A stretch of 27,023 bases of DNA from CAISGS01 sp044376615 (GTDB taxonomy: Bacteria > Pseudomonadota > Alphaproteobacteria > Caulobacterales > Caulobacteraceae), in assembly GCA_044376615.1 (NCBI GenBank), contig JBILKO010000027.1, positions 1 through 27,023 of the forward strand, in the 5' to 3' direction. Both the position numbers and the translations under genes were made by a program. The stretch's first letter is position 1. Every line of letters begins with the position of its first letter. Shown here piece by piece: positions 15,389 to 23,144 of this stretch. The notes below the pieces were generated by a model. That model was not told where the DNA came from. It was given only the letters and a program-made list of their open reading frames with translations, and ran no database searches.

Positions 15389-15751
15389 TCAACGACGCGC
15401 CAGTTCGCTATCAAACCGGATCACGCCCTGATTGTCAGTCTTTCTTATGCGAAGATGGACCGAGCCCGGGCGAAGGAGCTTCAAATCAGCTTGGGCGAAC
15501 TGCCCCGGCAGCGACTTGAATGTATTGGCATCGGCGCGCGCGAGCACGATTTTTCGCTTATCGTCCGGACCGATGAAATCAGGGAGGCTTATCTCGAGTG
15601 TGTCATTCGGGCGCTCAATGATTTGGAAGTCTGGTCCCAGACCGTTCGGCCCATGATCCATCCCCCAAGCCCCCGCGAAATTCTGAGCGGGCGCGGCCAA
15701 GGCGAGCGTTGGAACGGCTAGAGCCGATACGATGAAAAGCGAAAATTTCAT
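15389..15751 (-). CDS. Small exported protein of unknown function
   Basis: A 120-residue protein. The N-terminus MKFSLFIVSALAVPTLALA is a signal peptide with probable cleavage after ALA, leaving a mature protein of about 100 residues, probably periplasmic. No cysteines, no membrane helices and no motif that I recognise; the mature part has alternating hydrophobic stretches (DTLEISLPDFI, KIVLARA, VHLRIRK, GVIRFDSELARR) that look like a small beta-sheet domain. AAGGGG 8 bases before the ATG supports the start; CCCC 7 bases further up can pair with the GGGG of that site. The gene lies between two direct repeats and appears to be an insertion between the WD40 and nitroreductase genes. Confidence 0.75.
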   Translation of the reverse strand: MKFSLFIVSALAVPTLALAAPAQNFAGAWGMDHGPNGLGPDFQIIERPNDTLEISLPDFIGPDDKRKIVLARADANTFKSLPGQFAQADLKLLRPGSVHLRIRKTDNQGVIRFDSELARR

Positions 15752-15840
15752 GTGAATTCCCCTTAAGCGGGGTCACGGTACCTCGGCGATGGCCTGGCTT
15801 TAAGTTAAATTTGAGTTATGCGTCCGGCATAGACAGATAT

Positions 15841-15900
15841 TGGGCCGATCGCAGCGTTTTGGCCGCTGGCCTAAAGGCCGTGCCGCATCTCTATCCCTGA
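15841..15900 (+). pseudogene. Relic of a WD40 gene 3' end, internally deleted
   Basis: In frame this reads WADRSVLAAGLKAVPHLYP and stop. DRSVLAAGL matches residues 264-272 of the intact WD40 protein (DHSVLAAGL, 8 of 9), and AVPHLYP with the stop matches its last seven residues. The 147 bases or so between are missing. In the first part most differences are at third codon positions, so this derives from a diverged copy of a coding sequence. No start codon or further homology is seen upstream. Confidence 0.75.
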
Positions 15901-15917
15901 CTAGTCCCCGAACCCGC
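15877..15917. repeat. Direct repeat, copy 2 (WD40/nitroreductase junction)
   Basis: Second copy of the 41-bp repeat of 15340-15380, identical at 37 positions. Its right half is the true 3' end of the nitroreductase gene, so this copy is probably in the original place, and copy 1 arose by duplication or insertion. Confidence 0.85.
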
Positions 15918-16578
15918 GAAATTCGGCGACCAGGTCCAGGGGATCGCGGCGGGTGCGCAAGACATTGATCGGGGCGGTCTCATCGCGATAGCCGAGCGCC
16001 ATGCCCGAGAACAGCATCATTTCCGGCGGCAGGTTCAAGAACTCTCCGATGGTCTTGCCCCAGCGCACCCAGGCTTCTTGCGCGCAGGTATCGAGCCCGG
16101 CCTCGGTCGCCAGCAACATGACGGTCTGCATAAACATGCCCAGATCTGACCATTGCGGCGCGCCCATCTTGCGATCCAGGCAAAAGAACAGGCCAACCGG
16201 CGCGCCAAAGAACTGGTAGTTTTTGGCCATCTGCATAAGGCGGCCGAGCTTGTTTTCCCGCTCTATGGCAATCGTTGCATAAAGGTCCTCGCCGCATTCA
16301 AACCGCCGGGTCCGGTATGGGTCCCAAAGATCGGCGGGATAGACATCGTATTCAGGCGGCTCTCCTGCGGGATTGGCCGCCTGACGCTCGGCAATAAGAG
16401 CCAAAAACCTAGCGAGCTCTTCACCGGCCAGGGCATAGACCCGCCAAGGCTGCAGATTGCCACCCGAGGGCGAACGCCGGGCCTTGTCCAAGATCTCGCG
16501 CACCAGACCCGCTGGGACGGGGTCCGATTTAAACGCCCTAACCGAGATCCGCGTTTCGACCGCCTGGCTGACATTCAT
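15901..16578 (-). CDS. Nitroreductase family protein (FMN-dependent)
   Basis: A 225-residue flavoenzyme of the nitroreductase fold. MNVSQAVETRISVRAF at the start and ARRSPSGGNLQPWRVY are the FMN-phosphate-binding and following segments typical of the family; ALGYRDETAPIN near the end is also usual. It resembles nitrobenzoate reductase-like members, which reduce nitroaromatics or quinones with NAD(P)H; the natural substrate is unknown. A frame is open to 16608, but GGAG 8 bases before the ATG at 16578 sets the start. The gene converges on the WD40 region, and its last 17 bases are part of the direct repeat. Confidence 0.92.
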   Translation of the reverse strand: MNVSQAVETRISVRAFKSDPVPAGLVREILDKARRSPSGGNLQPWRVYALAGEELARFLALIAERQAANPAGEPPEYDVYPADLWDPYRTRRFECGEDLYATIAIERENKLGRLMQMAKNYQFFGAPVGLFFCLDRKMGAPQWSDLGMFMQTVMLLATEAGLDTCAQEAWVRWGKTIGEFLNLPPEMMLFSGMALGYRDETAPINVLRTRRDPLDLVAEFRGFGD

Positions 16579-16662
16579 GGTCAAATCTCCAATGCACGGG
16601 GGCGACAAGCCTAAGCCAACTGGTTAGCATTACGCCCTAGGGTCAAGGCAAGGGGGTATTCC

Positions 16663-17409
16663 ATGGCAGGCAAGGCGAGGACCAAATCGCGTCCACCCCG
16701 CCCGCGCGCCAAGCCGCCTGCCAAACCCCGGCCAGCCTGGCTGCGCAGAATTCTAATTGCCCTCTTGATTATTGGCATCGGTATTCCGGTCAGCCTGACC
16801 CTGATCTACCGGTTTGTGCCGCCGCCGGTCACCATCTTGATGGTTCAGCGCAGCCTTGACGGCAAGGGGATGGACTATCGGTGGCGGCCGCTAGACAAGA
16901 TTTCGCCCGCCCTGGCCCAGGCCGCAATCGCTGGCGAAGACGCAAGGTTTTGCGAGCATCATGGCTTTGACTTCAATGCCCTAGAAAAAGCCATGGCCCA
17001 CAATGAACGCCGGCCGGGCAAGATCCGCGGCGGCTCGACCATCAGCCAGCAAACCGCCAAGAATGTGTTTCTTTGGCCAGAGCGGTCCTATGTCCGCAAG
17101 GCCTTAGAGGCCTATTTCACCATCCTGATCGAGGCCGGATGGGGCAAGCGGCGGATCATGGAGGTCTATCTCAATGTCGTTGAATGGGGACCCGGCCTAT
17201 ATGGCGCCGAGGCTGCGGCCCAGCACTATTTCCACAAGAGCGCGTCTAAGCTGACCCGGCTTGAGGCCTCGCGGCTGACCGCAATCCTGCCGAGCCCGCT
17301 AAAATGGCGCGCCGCCAAGCCCGGCCCCTATGTGCAAAAGCGTAGTCGCCGCATTGGCGGGGCCATGGGCACGGTGCGTGAGGATGGCTTGGCCACCTGC
17401 GTGCTCTAA
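16663..17409 (+). CDS. mtgA: Monofunctional peptidoglycan glycosyltransferase MtgA
   Basis: A 248-residue family GT51 enzyme that polymerises glycan strands from lipid II on the outer face of the inner membrane. A basic, proline-rich cytoplasmic tail (1-27) is followed by one membrane helix (about 29-50). Catalytic E92 lies in GEDARFCEHHGFD, then GGSTISQQTAKNVFLW (123-138) and the second glutamate E167 in RRIMEVYLNVVEWG. No transpeptidase domain follows, which separates it from class A penicillin-binding proteins. AAGGGGG 6 bases before the ATG supports the start. Confidence 0.96.
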   Translation: MAGKARTKSRPPRPRAKPPAKPRPAWLRRILIALLIIGIGIPVSLTLIYRFVPPPVTILMVQRSLDGKGMDYRWRPLDKISPALAQAAIAGEDARFCEHHGFDFNALEKAMAHNERRPGKIRGGSTISQQTAKNVFLWPERSYVRKALEAYFTILIEAGWGKRRIMEVYLNVVEWGPGLYGAEAAAQHYFHKSASKLTRLEASRLTAILPSPLKWRAAKPGPYVQKRSRRIGGAMGTVREDGLATCVL

Positions 17410-17499
17410 ACAAGTTCATCAAAACACGCGCTAGGCCTTGACCTGGACACTGCCCCGGTCTTCCATCCGGCCAATTATTTATTTCTCAAGGGCCTCCTT

Positions 17500-19308
17500 A
17501 TGAAACCCATTCTCGCAACCAGCCTGGCCGCTCTGGCCTTAGCCACGACTGGCCTGACCGCACAGGCCGCGACCAAGTCCGCCCCAACACCCGCCGAGGC
17601 CAAGGCCTTTATCACCAAGGCCGAAGCCGATCTGGCCAAGGCCAATACCTATGCCGCCAAGGCCGCATGGGTCCGTGCAACCTATATTACCGAGGACACC
17701 CAATGGCTGGAGGCCAAGGCCGGGGCCGAGCAGAATGAGCTAGCCACCCGCCTAGCCAAGCAGGCGGCGCGCTATAATAGCGTCAAGGTCGATGCAGTCA
17801 CGCGGCGCAAGCTTGACTTGCTCAAGCGCTCACTGGTCCTGCCTGCGCCCGACCGTCCCGGCGCCGCTGATGCCTTGGCGACTATAGTCTCGCGGCTGGA
17901 CTCCACCTATTCGACCGGCAAGTTCAGCTATAATGGCAAGATCCTGACCCTGAATGACGCCGAGGACATTTTGGCCACCTCGCGTGATCCGGCCGTGACC
18001 AAGGCGGTTTGGGAAGGCTGGCGGACCATTTCGCCGCCCATGCGCAAGGACTATGCCGACCTGATCGGCATGGCCAATGAGGGCTCGCGCAGCCTGGGCT
18101 ACAAGGATACCGGCGCGCTTTGGCGCAGCGGCTATGACATGAACCCGGACGCCTTTGCCAAGGAAACCGACCGGCTCTGGACCCAGGTCCAGCCCTTTTA
18201 TAAGAACCTACACTGCTATGTCCGCGCCCGCCTGAATGAGAAATATGGCGACCTGGTCCAGCCGCGCACAGGCCCGATCCGGGCCGATCTCTTGGGCAAT
18301 ATGTGGGCCCAGGATTGGGGCCATATTTATGATGTGGTTGCGCCCAAGACCCAGACCTCGAGCTATAATCTGGACCACCTCTTGGTCAGCCGCGGCTATG
18401 ACCCGATCAAGATGGTCAAGACCGGTGAAGGCTTCTATTCCTCGATCGGCATGGCCCCCCTGCCTCAGACCTTTTGGGAGCGCTCACAGATCACCCGGCC
18501 GCGCGACCGCGAAGTGGTTTGTCACGCCTCAGCCTGGGATATTGATGATCGCTCTGACATCCGCATCAAGATGTGCACCCAGGTGAATGCGGAGGACTTT
18601 GTCACCATCCATCATGAGCTGGGCCATAATTATTACCAGCGCGCCTATCAGGACCAGCCCTTCCTGTTCAAGGGCGGGGCCAATGACGGCTTCCATGAGG
18701 CCATTGGCGATTTTGCCGCCCTATCGTCCCTGACCCCGACCTATTTGAAACAGATCGGTCTGATTGAGACGGTTCCGGGCGCGGAAGAAGACCTTCCCTT
18801 CCTGCTCAAGACCGCAATGGACAAGATCGCCTTCCTACCCTTCGGCCTTCTGGTCGACAAATGGCGCTGGCAGGTGTTTTCTGGCCAGGTACAGCCGGAT
18901 AAGTATAATGACGCCTGGTGGGCCCTGGTAAATCAGTATCAGGGCCTGGTCCCGCCGAGCGCTAGGCCCGCCGATGCCTTCGATCCGGGGGCAAAGTATC
19001 ATGTGCCCGGCAATACGCCCTATATGCGCTATTTCCTGGCTCGGATTTATCAGTTCCAGTTCCACCGCGCGGCCTGCCAGCAGGCGGGCTGGACCGGGCC
19101 CCTGCATCGCTGCTCCATCTATGGCAATGAAAAGATCGGCAAGAAGTTCAATGCCATGATGGAAATGGGCCAGTCCAAGCCCTGGCCTGATGCGCTAGAA
19201 GCCTTTACTGGCCAGCGCCAGACCGATGCCAGTGCCCTAACCGACTATTTCAAACCCCTGGATGCCTGGCTCACCGAACAGAACAAGGGTGAGGCCTGCG
19301 GCTGGTAG
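17500..19308 (+). CDS. Exported M2 family peptidyl-dipeptidase (ACE-like)
   Basis: A 602-residue zinc metallopeptidase related to angiotensin-converting enzyme. The N-terminus MKPILATSLAALALATTGLT, then AQA, is a signal peptide, so it acts in the periplasm or outside. The zinc site is H372-E373-xx-H376 (HHELGHNYYQ) with the third ligand E400 (FHEAIGD) 24 residues on, the spacing known for the family. It removes dipeptides from the C-terminus of peptides. Length is typical of single-domain bacterial members. AGGG 8 bases before the ATG supports the start. A strong terminator follows 8 bp after the stop. Confidence 0.95.
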   Translation: MKPILATSLAALALATTGLTAQAATKSAPTPAEAKAFITKAEADLAKANTYAAKAAWVRATYITEDTQWLEAKAGAEQNELATRLAKQAARYNSVKVDAVTRRKLDLLKRSLVLPAPDRPGAADALATIVSRLDSTYSTGKFSYNGKILTLNDAEDILATSRDPAVTKAVWEGWRTISPPMRKDYADLIGMANEGSRSLGYKDTGALWRSGYDMNPDAFAKETDRLWTQVQPFYKNLHCYVRARLNEKYGDLVQPRTGPIRADLLGNMWAQDWGHIYDVVAPKTQTSSYNLDHLLVSRGYDPIKMVKTGEGFYSSIGMAPLPQTFWERSQITRPRDREVVCHASAWDIDDRSDIRIKMCTQVNAEDFVTIHHELGHNYYQRAYQDQPFLFKGGANDGFHEAIGDFAALSSLTPTYLKQIGLIETVPGAEEDLPFLLKTAMDKIAFLPFGLLVDKWRWQVFSGQVQPDKYNDAWWALVNQYQGLVPPSARPADAFDPGAKYHVPGNTPYMRYFLARIYQFQFHRAACQQAGWTGPLHRCSIYGNEKIGKKFNAMMEMGQSKPWPDALEAFTGQRQTDASALTDYFKPLDAWLTEQNKGEACGW

Positions 19309-19316
19309 ACCACTAG

Positions 19317-19349
19317 GCCCTCCCCTGGCGACGGGGGAGGGCTTTTATT
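19317..19349 (+). terminator. Intrinsic terminator of the M2 peptidase gene
   Basis: A perfect stem GCCCTCCCC with GGGGAGGGC (19317-19325 with 19334-19342) and an 8-base loop is followed by TTTTATTT on the + strand. There is no T tract on the other strand, so it works for the peptidase gene only. Its end touches the stop codon of the convergent oxygenase gene. Confidence 0.9.
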
Positions 19350-20303
19350 TCAAGCCAATTTGATCTCGGCCAGGCGCTGCATCAAAAAGTCCTGGGCCGT
19401 GATCGGGGAGTAACGGGCAGGATTTTCGGCGGTCACGCAGCTGGGCAAGGTTTCGATCAAATAGTCCGGCGCAAAATGCAAAAAGAACGGGGTGGAATAG
19501 CGGGCATGGCCGCGCCGCTCCGGCGGCGGATTGACGACCCTGTGCGTGGTTGAGGGCAGAACATGATTGGTCAGGCGCTGTAACATGTCGCCAATATTGC
19601 AGACCACGGCCCCGGGCGGCGGCTGGATTGGCAGCCACTGACCATCACGGTCCAGCACTTCTAGCCCAGCTTCCTCGGCCCCCAGCAGCAGCGTAATGAC
19701 ATTAATATCCTCATGCGCCCCAGCCCGCACACCGGTCGCCTCGGCCGGAACCGGCGGATAGTGCAGGAGGCGCAGCACGCTATTGCCGAGCGCCACCTTC
19801 TTATCAAAAAACTCAAGCGGCAGGCCAAGGTGCAGGGCAATGGCCCGCAAGATCTTGGTGCCCAATTGATCCAGGGCGCGATAAAGCCCGCCGACATAGG
19901 CCTCAAAGCCCTTAATCTCCTCTGGCCAGACATTGGGCGGCATAAAGGCGCCGTATGGATGGCCTTCGGGCAGGTCGCGGCCCATATGCCAAAACTCCTT
20001 GAGATCAAAATGATCCGCGCCCTTGGCCGTCTCGATCCCAAACGGCGTATGGCCGCGCGCGCCGCCGCCACCGACCTGATGGTATTGGCGCTTAACAGCT
20101 TCTGGCAGGGCAAAAAAGGCCTTGGTTCTGGCCACCGCCCCCTCGACCAGGTCAGGGTCCAGATCATGATCGGCGACCACCGCAAAGCCATAGCGCGCAA
20201 ACGAGGCACCAATCGCGGATGAAAACCCCGCCAGATCGCTGTCATAGAGCCCTAGCGAGACCGGTTCGATGACCGCTTTTGAGGCAGACTTGGGCTGGGT
20301 CAT
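19350..20303 (-). CDS. 2-oxoglutarate/Fe(II) oxygenase superfamily protein (isopenicillin N synthase-like)
   Basis: A 317-residue protein with the N-terminal DIOX_N region (FARYGFAVVADHD) and a C-terminal double-stranded beta-helix. The iron ligands are H197 and D199 (AHEDINVITLLL) and H254 (TTHRVVNP); R268-Y-S270 (RYSTPFFLH) is the usual co-substrate-binding pair. It should be a cytoplasmic oxygenase or hydroxylase; the substrate is unknown, and no biosynthetic cluster is near by. A frame is open to 20372, but the ATG at 20303 has GGAG 6 bases upstream and is preferred. The gene is divergent from scoA. Confidence 0.9.
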   Translation of the reverse strand: MTQPKSASKAVIEPVSLGLYDSDLAGFSSAIGASFARYGFAVVADHDLDPDLVEGAVARTKAFFALPEAVKRQYHQVGGGGARGHTPFGIETAKGADHFDLKEFWHMGRDLPEGHPYGAFMPPNVWPEEIKGFEAYVGGLYRALDQLGTKILRAIALHLGLPLEFFDKKVALGNSVLRLLHYPPVPAEATGVRAGAHEDINVITLLLGAEEAGLEVLDRDGQWLPIQPPPGAVVCNIGDMLQRLTNHVLPSTTHRVVNPPPERRGHARYSTPFFLHFAPDYLIETLPSCVTAENPARYSPITAQDFLMQRLAEIKLA

Positions 20304-20441
20304 GACGGGCTCCGAACAGATCGACATCTTGCCATAAATTATGCCGCCCAAGAGTGGAAGTCTAAGGGCCAATGGTCTATCACCCCGCTAGGATCAAGCC
20401 TGCCCCTAGGGCAGGACGATTAAGGATCTAAAGGAGCGGTC

Positions 20442-21164
20442 ATGGCCAAGAAAGTTAGGGCAAGCGCCGAGGAGGCCCTGGCCGGTCTCTTATTTGACGG
20501 CATGACCGTCATGGCTGGCGGCTTTGGCCTTTGCGGCATTCCCGAAAACCTGATCGCGGCCATGCGCCTAGCTGGCGTTAAGGACCTAACCGTCATCTCC
20601 AATAATTGCGGCATTGATGGCTTTGGGCTTGGGCTCCTGCTCGAAAACGGCCAGATCAAGAAGATGGTCAGCTCCTATGTCGGCGAAAACAAGCTGTTTG
20701 AGCAGCTTTATCTGTCCGGCGCGCTCGAGCTTGAATTTAACCCGCAAGGCACTTTGGCCGAGCGCATCCGGGCTGGCGGCGCGGGCATTCCAGCATTTTT
20801 CACCAAGACCGGTGTTGGCACCCTGGTGGCCGAAGGCAAGGAGGTGCGTGACTTTGACGGCGAGGCCTATGTTATGGAACGCGGCCTGACCGCTGACCTC
20901 TCCATCGTCAAGGCCTGGAAGGGTGATACCGAAGGCAATCTGGTCTATCGCAAGACGGCGCGCAATTTTAACCCCATGATGGCCACGGCCGGTAAGGCCT
21001 GCATCGCCGAGGTCGAGCACCTGGTCGAGCCCGGCCAGATCGATCCGGACCAGATCCATACGCCCGGCATCTATATTGACCGCATACTGGTTGGGGCCGT
21101 GTACGAAAAGCGCATTGAGCGGGTCACGACCCAGCCAAGGCCTGTAGCCAAAGGAGCGCTATAA
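20442..21164 (+). CDS. scoA: 3-oxoacid CoA-transferase subunit A
   Basis: A 240-residue alpha subunit of a family I CoA-transferase. The motif GGFGLCGIPENLI (residues 22-34 or so) is the CoA-binding signature, and the sequence SNNCGIDGFGLGLLLENGQIKK, in part SNNCGIDGFGLG, is typical of succinyl-CoA:3-ketoacid CoA-transferases. With subunit B it moves CoA from succinyl-CoA to acetoacetate, allowing use of ketone bodies. AGGAG 5 bases before the ATG supports the start. The stop overlaps the start of scoB by one base (TAATG), so translation is coupled. Confidence 0.93.
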   Translation: MAKKVRASAEEALAGLLFDGMTVMAGGFGLCGIPENLIAAMRLAGVKDLTVISNNCGIDGFGLGLLLENGQIKKMVSSYVGENKLFEQLYLSGALELEFNPQGTLAERIRAGGAGIPAFFTKTGVGTLVAEGKEVRDFDGEAYVMERGLTADLSIVKAWKGDTEGNLVYRKTARNFNPMMATAGKACIAEVEHLVEPGQIDPDQIHTPGIYIDRILVGAVYEKRIERVTTQPRPVAKGAL

Positions 21165-21805
21165 TGGCCTGGACCCGCGAAGAAATGGCCGCTCGGGCGG
21201 CGCAAGAATTGCAAGACGGCTTTTATGTCAATCTCGGCATAGGCATTCCGACCCTGGTTGCCAATTATATCCCCGACGGCATGAGCGTAACGCTTCAGAG
21301 CGAGAACGGCATGCTCGGCATGGGGCCGTTCCCGTTTGAGGGCGAGGCTGATGCCGACCTGATCAATGCCGGCAAACAGACCATTACCGAGCTGGCCCAG
21401 TCGTCGTATTTTTCGTCCTCAGACAGTTTTGCCATGATCCGAGGCGGCCACATCAACCTATCGATCCTCGGCGGTATGCAGGTGGCCCAGAACGGCGATC
21501 TGGCCAATTGGATGGTGCCGGGCAAGATGGTCAAGGGCATGGGCGGGGCCATGGATCTGGTTGCCGGTGTGCGCCGCGTCGTCGTGGTCATGGATCATTG
21601 CGAAAAATCCGGGGCACCCAAGGTGCTCAAAGCCTGTAACCTGCCCCTGACCGGCAAGGGCGTCGTCGATCTCCTGATCACCGATCTGGGCGTGTTCGAG
21701 ATTGACGCCAAGGCCGCCACTATGCGGCTCACGGCACTGGCAACCGACGTTAGCCTTGACGAGATCACCGCCAAGACCGAGGCGGCATTTTCGGTCAACC
21801 TCTAA
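21164..21805 (+). CDS. scoB: 3-oxoacid CoA-transferase subunit B
   Basis: A 213-residue beta subunit. The catalytic glutamate is E47 in SENGMLG, which forms the glutamyl-CoA thioester. The pattern GIGIPTLVANYIP near the start and GGHINLSILGGMQV in the middle are typical of the family. It forms the enzyme with the protein just upstream, whose stop codon overlaps this start; AAAGGAG lies about 8 bases before the ATG. The stop overlaps the stop of the convergent alpha/beta hydrolase by 4 bp. Confidence 0.94.
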   Translation: MAWTREEMAARAAQELQDGFYVNLGIGIPTLVANYIPDGMSVTLQSENGMLGMGPFPFEGEADADLINAGKQTITELAQSSYFSSSDSFAMIRGGHINLSILGGMQVAQNGDLANWMVPGKMVKGMGGAMDLVAGVRRVVVVMDHCEKSGAPKVLKACNLPLTGKGVVDLLITDLGVFEIDAKAATMRLTALATDVSLDEITAKTEAAFSVNL

Positions 21806-22545
21806 ATCTGTTTGGCGGCAATCCAGTCCAGGCAGGCGACCGCTACGGCCTCATGTCCAGGCTCGCCGGGCAGCCAGTGACTCATCTCGTCAAACACTTT
21901 CAGCTCACCCGATAGGCGCGCCACAATCTGCTTGACCGTGGCAGGCGGATGAATTTGGTCCTGACCACCGGCGACGCCTAGGACCGGGGCCTTGATCCGA
22001 TAGGTGGCGACCTGGGTGGTCATAAAGGGGTCCAGCCACCAGTTTAAGGTCTCCCACAGGGCGCGGCCGCTTTCGGGCACCATTCGAGCATAGATGGCCC
22101 GGCGCTCATCGCGCGGCATGCGATTGAGACTATATTGCTTGGCCAGGCTGTAGTCGGGGGCGACGGCCTGGCTCCAGAACGGGCCGAGCGCATAGAGACT
22201 GACGGCACTGATCGCCTCAGCCATGGTCCCGCCCTGAATGCCCCAGGGGGCGGACGGTGCAAGGAGAATAAGGCCCGCAACGGGGGCCTTGGCCGCCGTC
22301 ATCTGGGCCACCAGGCCGCCGAGGGAATGCCCGATCAGGATGGGCGGCTTGGCCTGGCTGCGTACCAGTTCGGCCAAATCGTCAGCATAATGGCTCATTG
22401 ACGCCCCAGCAGGCTGACCACCATGAGCGTGCCCGCGCAGGTCAGGGGTTAGGCAGGTATAGCCTTTTGCCTCAAATGGCTGGCGGAAGGCATCGAACGT
22501 CCAGCCCCCGCAAAAAGCGCCATGCACCATAATAATGGGTGTCAA
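21802..22545 (-). CDS. Alpha/beta hydrolase
   Basis: A 247-residue alpha/beta-fold hydrolase without a signal peptide. The catalytic triad is S74 (GHSLGG), D196 (GGQDQIHP) and H223 (MSHWLPGEPGHE), with the oxyanion motif HGAFCGGW at 8-15. It is probably an esterase or lactonase; the substrate is unknown. The start is TTG at 22545, supported by GAGGGA 7-8 bases upstream and by the need for the first beta strand (TPIIMVHGA); the ATG at codon 6 would remove it. It converges on scoB. Confidence 0.9.
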   Translation of the reverse strand: MTPIIMVHGAFCGGWTFDAFRQPFEAKGYTCLTPDLRGHAHGGQPAGASMSHYADDLAELVRSQAKPPILIGHSLGGLVAQMTAAKAPVAGLILLAPSAPWGIQGGTMAEAISAVSLYALGPFWSQAVAPDYSLAKQYSLNRMPRDERRAIYARMVPESGRALWETLNWWLDPFMTTQVATYRIKAPVLGVAGGQDQIHPPATVKQIVARLSGELKVFDEMSHWLPGEPGHEAVAVACLDWIAAKQI

Positions 22546-22667
22546 TAACCTGTCCCTCTTACACCCAGAAACTTGCGGGCCTTATTTGCCATCAGAGCCA
22601 TGTCCATGGGTCGGACGAGTCCGCGCCTAGGTCAAGGCCATACTAGCAGACCCAGCTTGCATAAGCC

Positions 22668-23141
22668 TTAAGGCGAGCGCCAGGCAGCAAAGGCCTTGGC
22701 GACCTGCTCATAGACCGAGCGCTTAAACGGTACGACCGTCTCAATCGCCTCGTGCAAATCGGCCCACCGCCATGACGAGAATTCAGCTGGGGCATGGGCT
22801 GTCAGATTGATTTCATCGTCTTTCCCGACAAACCGAAACGCAAACCAGATCTGTTTTTGACCGCGAAAGCCGCGGCCCGCACCAGACTCCATGATTTCGG
22901 GAGGGAAGTCATACAAGATCCAGTCCGGAGTCTGGCTGAGCAAGGTCACCGACCGGATACCCGTTTCTTCCTCCAGCTCACGTTTGGCAGCGGTAAGGGC
23001 CTGCTCGCCCTTATCCATTCCGCCTTGGGGAAATTGCCAGTTATAAGGTGCCGCCGTGCCCAGCCTTTCGCCCAGCCAGACCTTACCCCCGGCGTTAAAG
23101 ACAACAATCCCGACGCAAGGCCGGTAGGGCAAATCGCTCAT
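22668..23141 (-). CDS. rppH: RNA pyrophosphohydrolase RppH (Nudix)
   Basis: A 157-residue Nudix hydrolase. The Nudix box GX5EX7REXXEEXG is complete, from GGMDKGE to RELEEETGI. YRPCVGIVVFN at the start and WQFPQGGMD just before the box are characteristic of RppH, which removes pyrophosphate from the 5' end of mRNA and so starts decay by RNase E. Assignment to RppH rather than a diadenosine hydrolase rests on these words and on length. The start is 3 bp after the stop of the upstream deacetylase gene (TAGGATATG), so translation is coupled. Confidence 0.93.
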   Translation of the reverse strand: MSDLPYRPCVGIVVFNAGGKVWLGERLGTAAPYNWQFPQGGMDKGEQALTAAKRELEEETGIRSVTLLSQTPDWILYDFPPEIMESGAGRGFRGQKQIWFAFRFVGKDDEINLTAHAPAEFSSWRWADLHEAIETVVPFKRSVYEQVAKAFAAWRSP

Positions 23142-23144
23142 ATC

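Noticed and set aside
17410..17499. TTGACC at 17438 as a -35 box for the M2 peptidase gene
   Set aside because: No acceptable -10 box lies at 16-18 bp; the AT-rich patch is about 30 bp away.
19661..20245. Long open frame on the same strand as the oxygenase gene, in another frame
   Set aside because: Its composition (rich in Arg, Pro, Cys, Trp) is typical of a wrong frame in GC-rich DNA, and the oxygenase motifs are all in the main frame.
22546..22667. Terminator or RNA between rppH and the alpha/beta hydrolase gene
   Set aside because: No stable stem with a T tract is seen on either strand.
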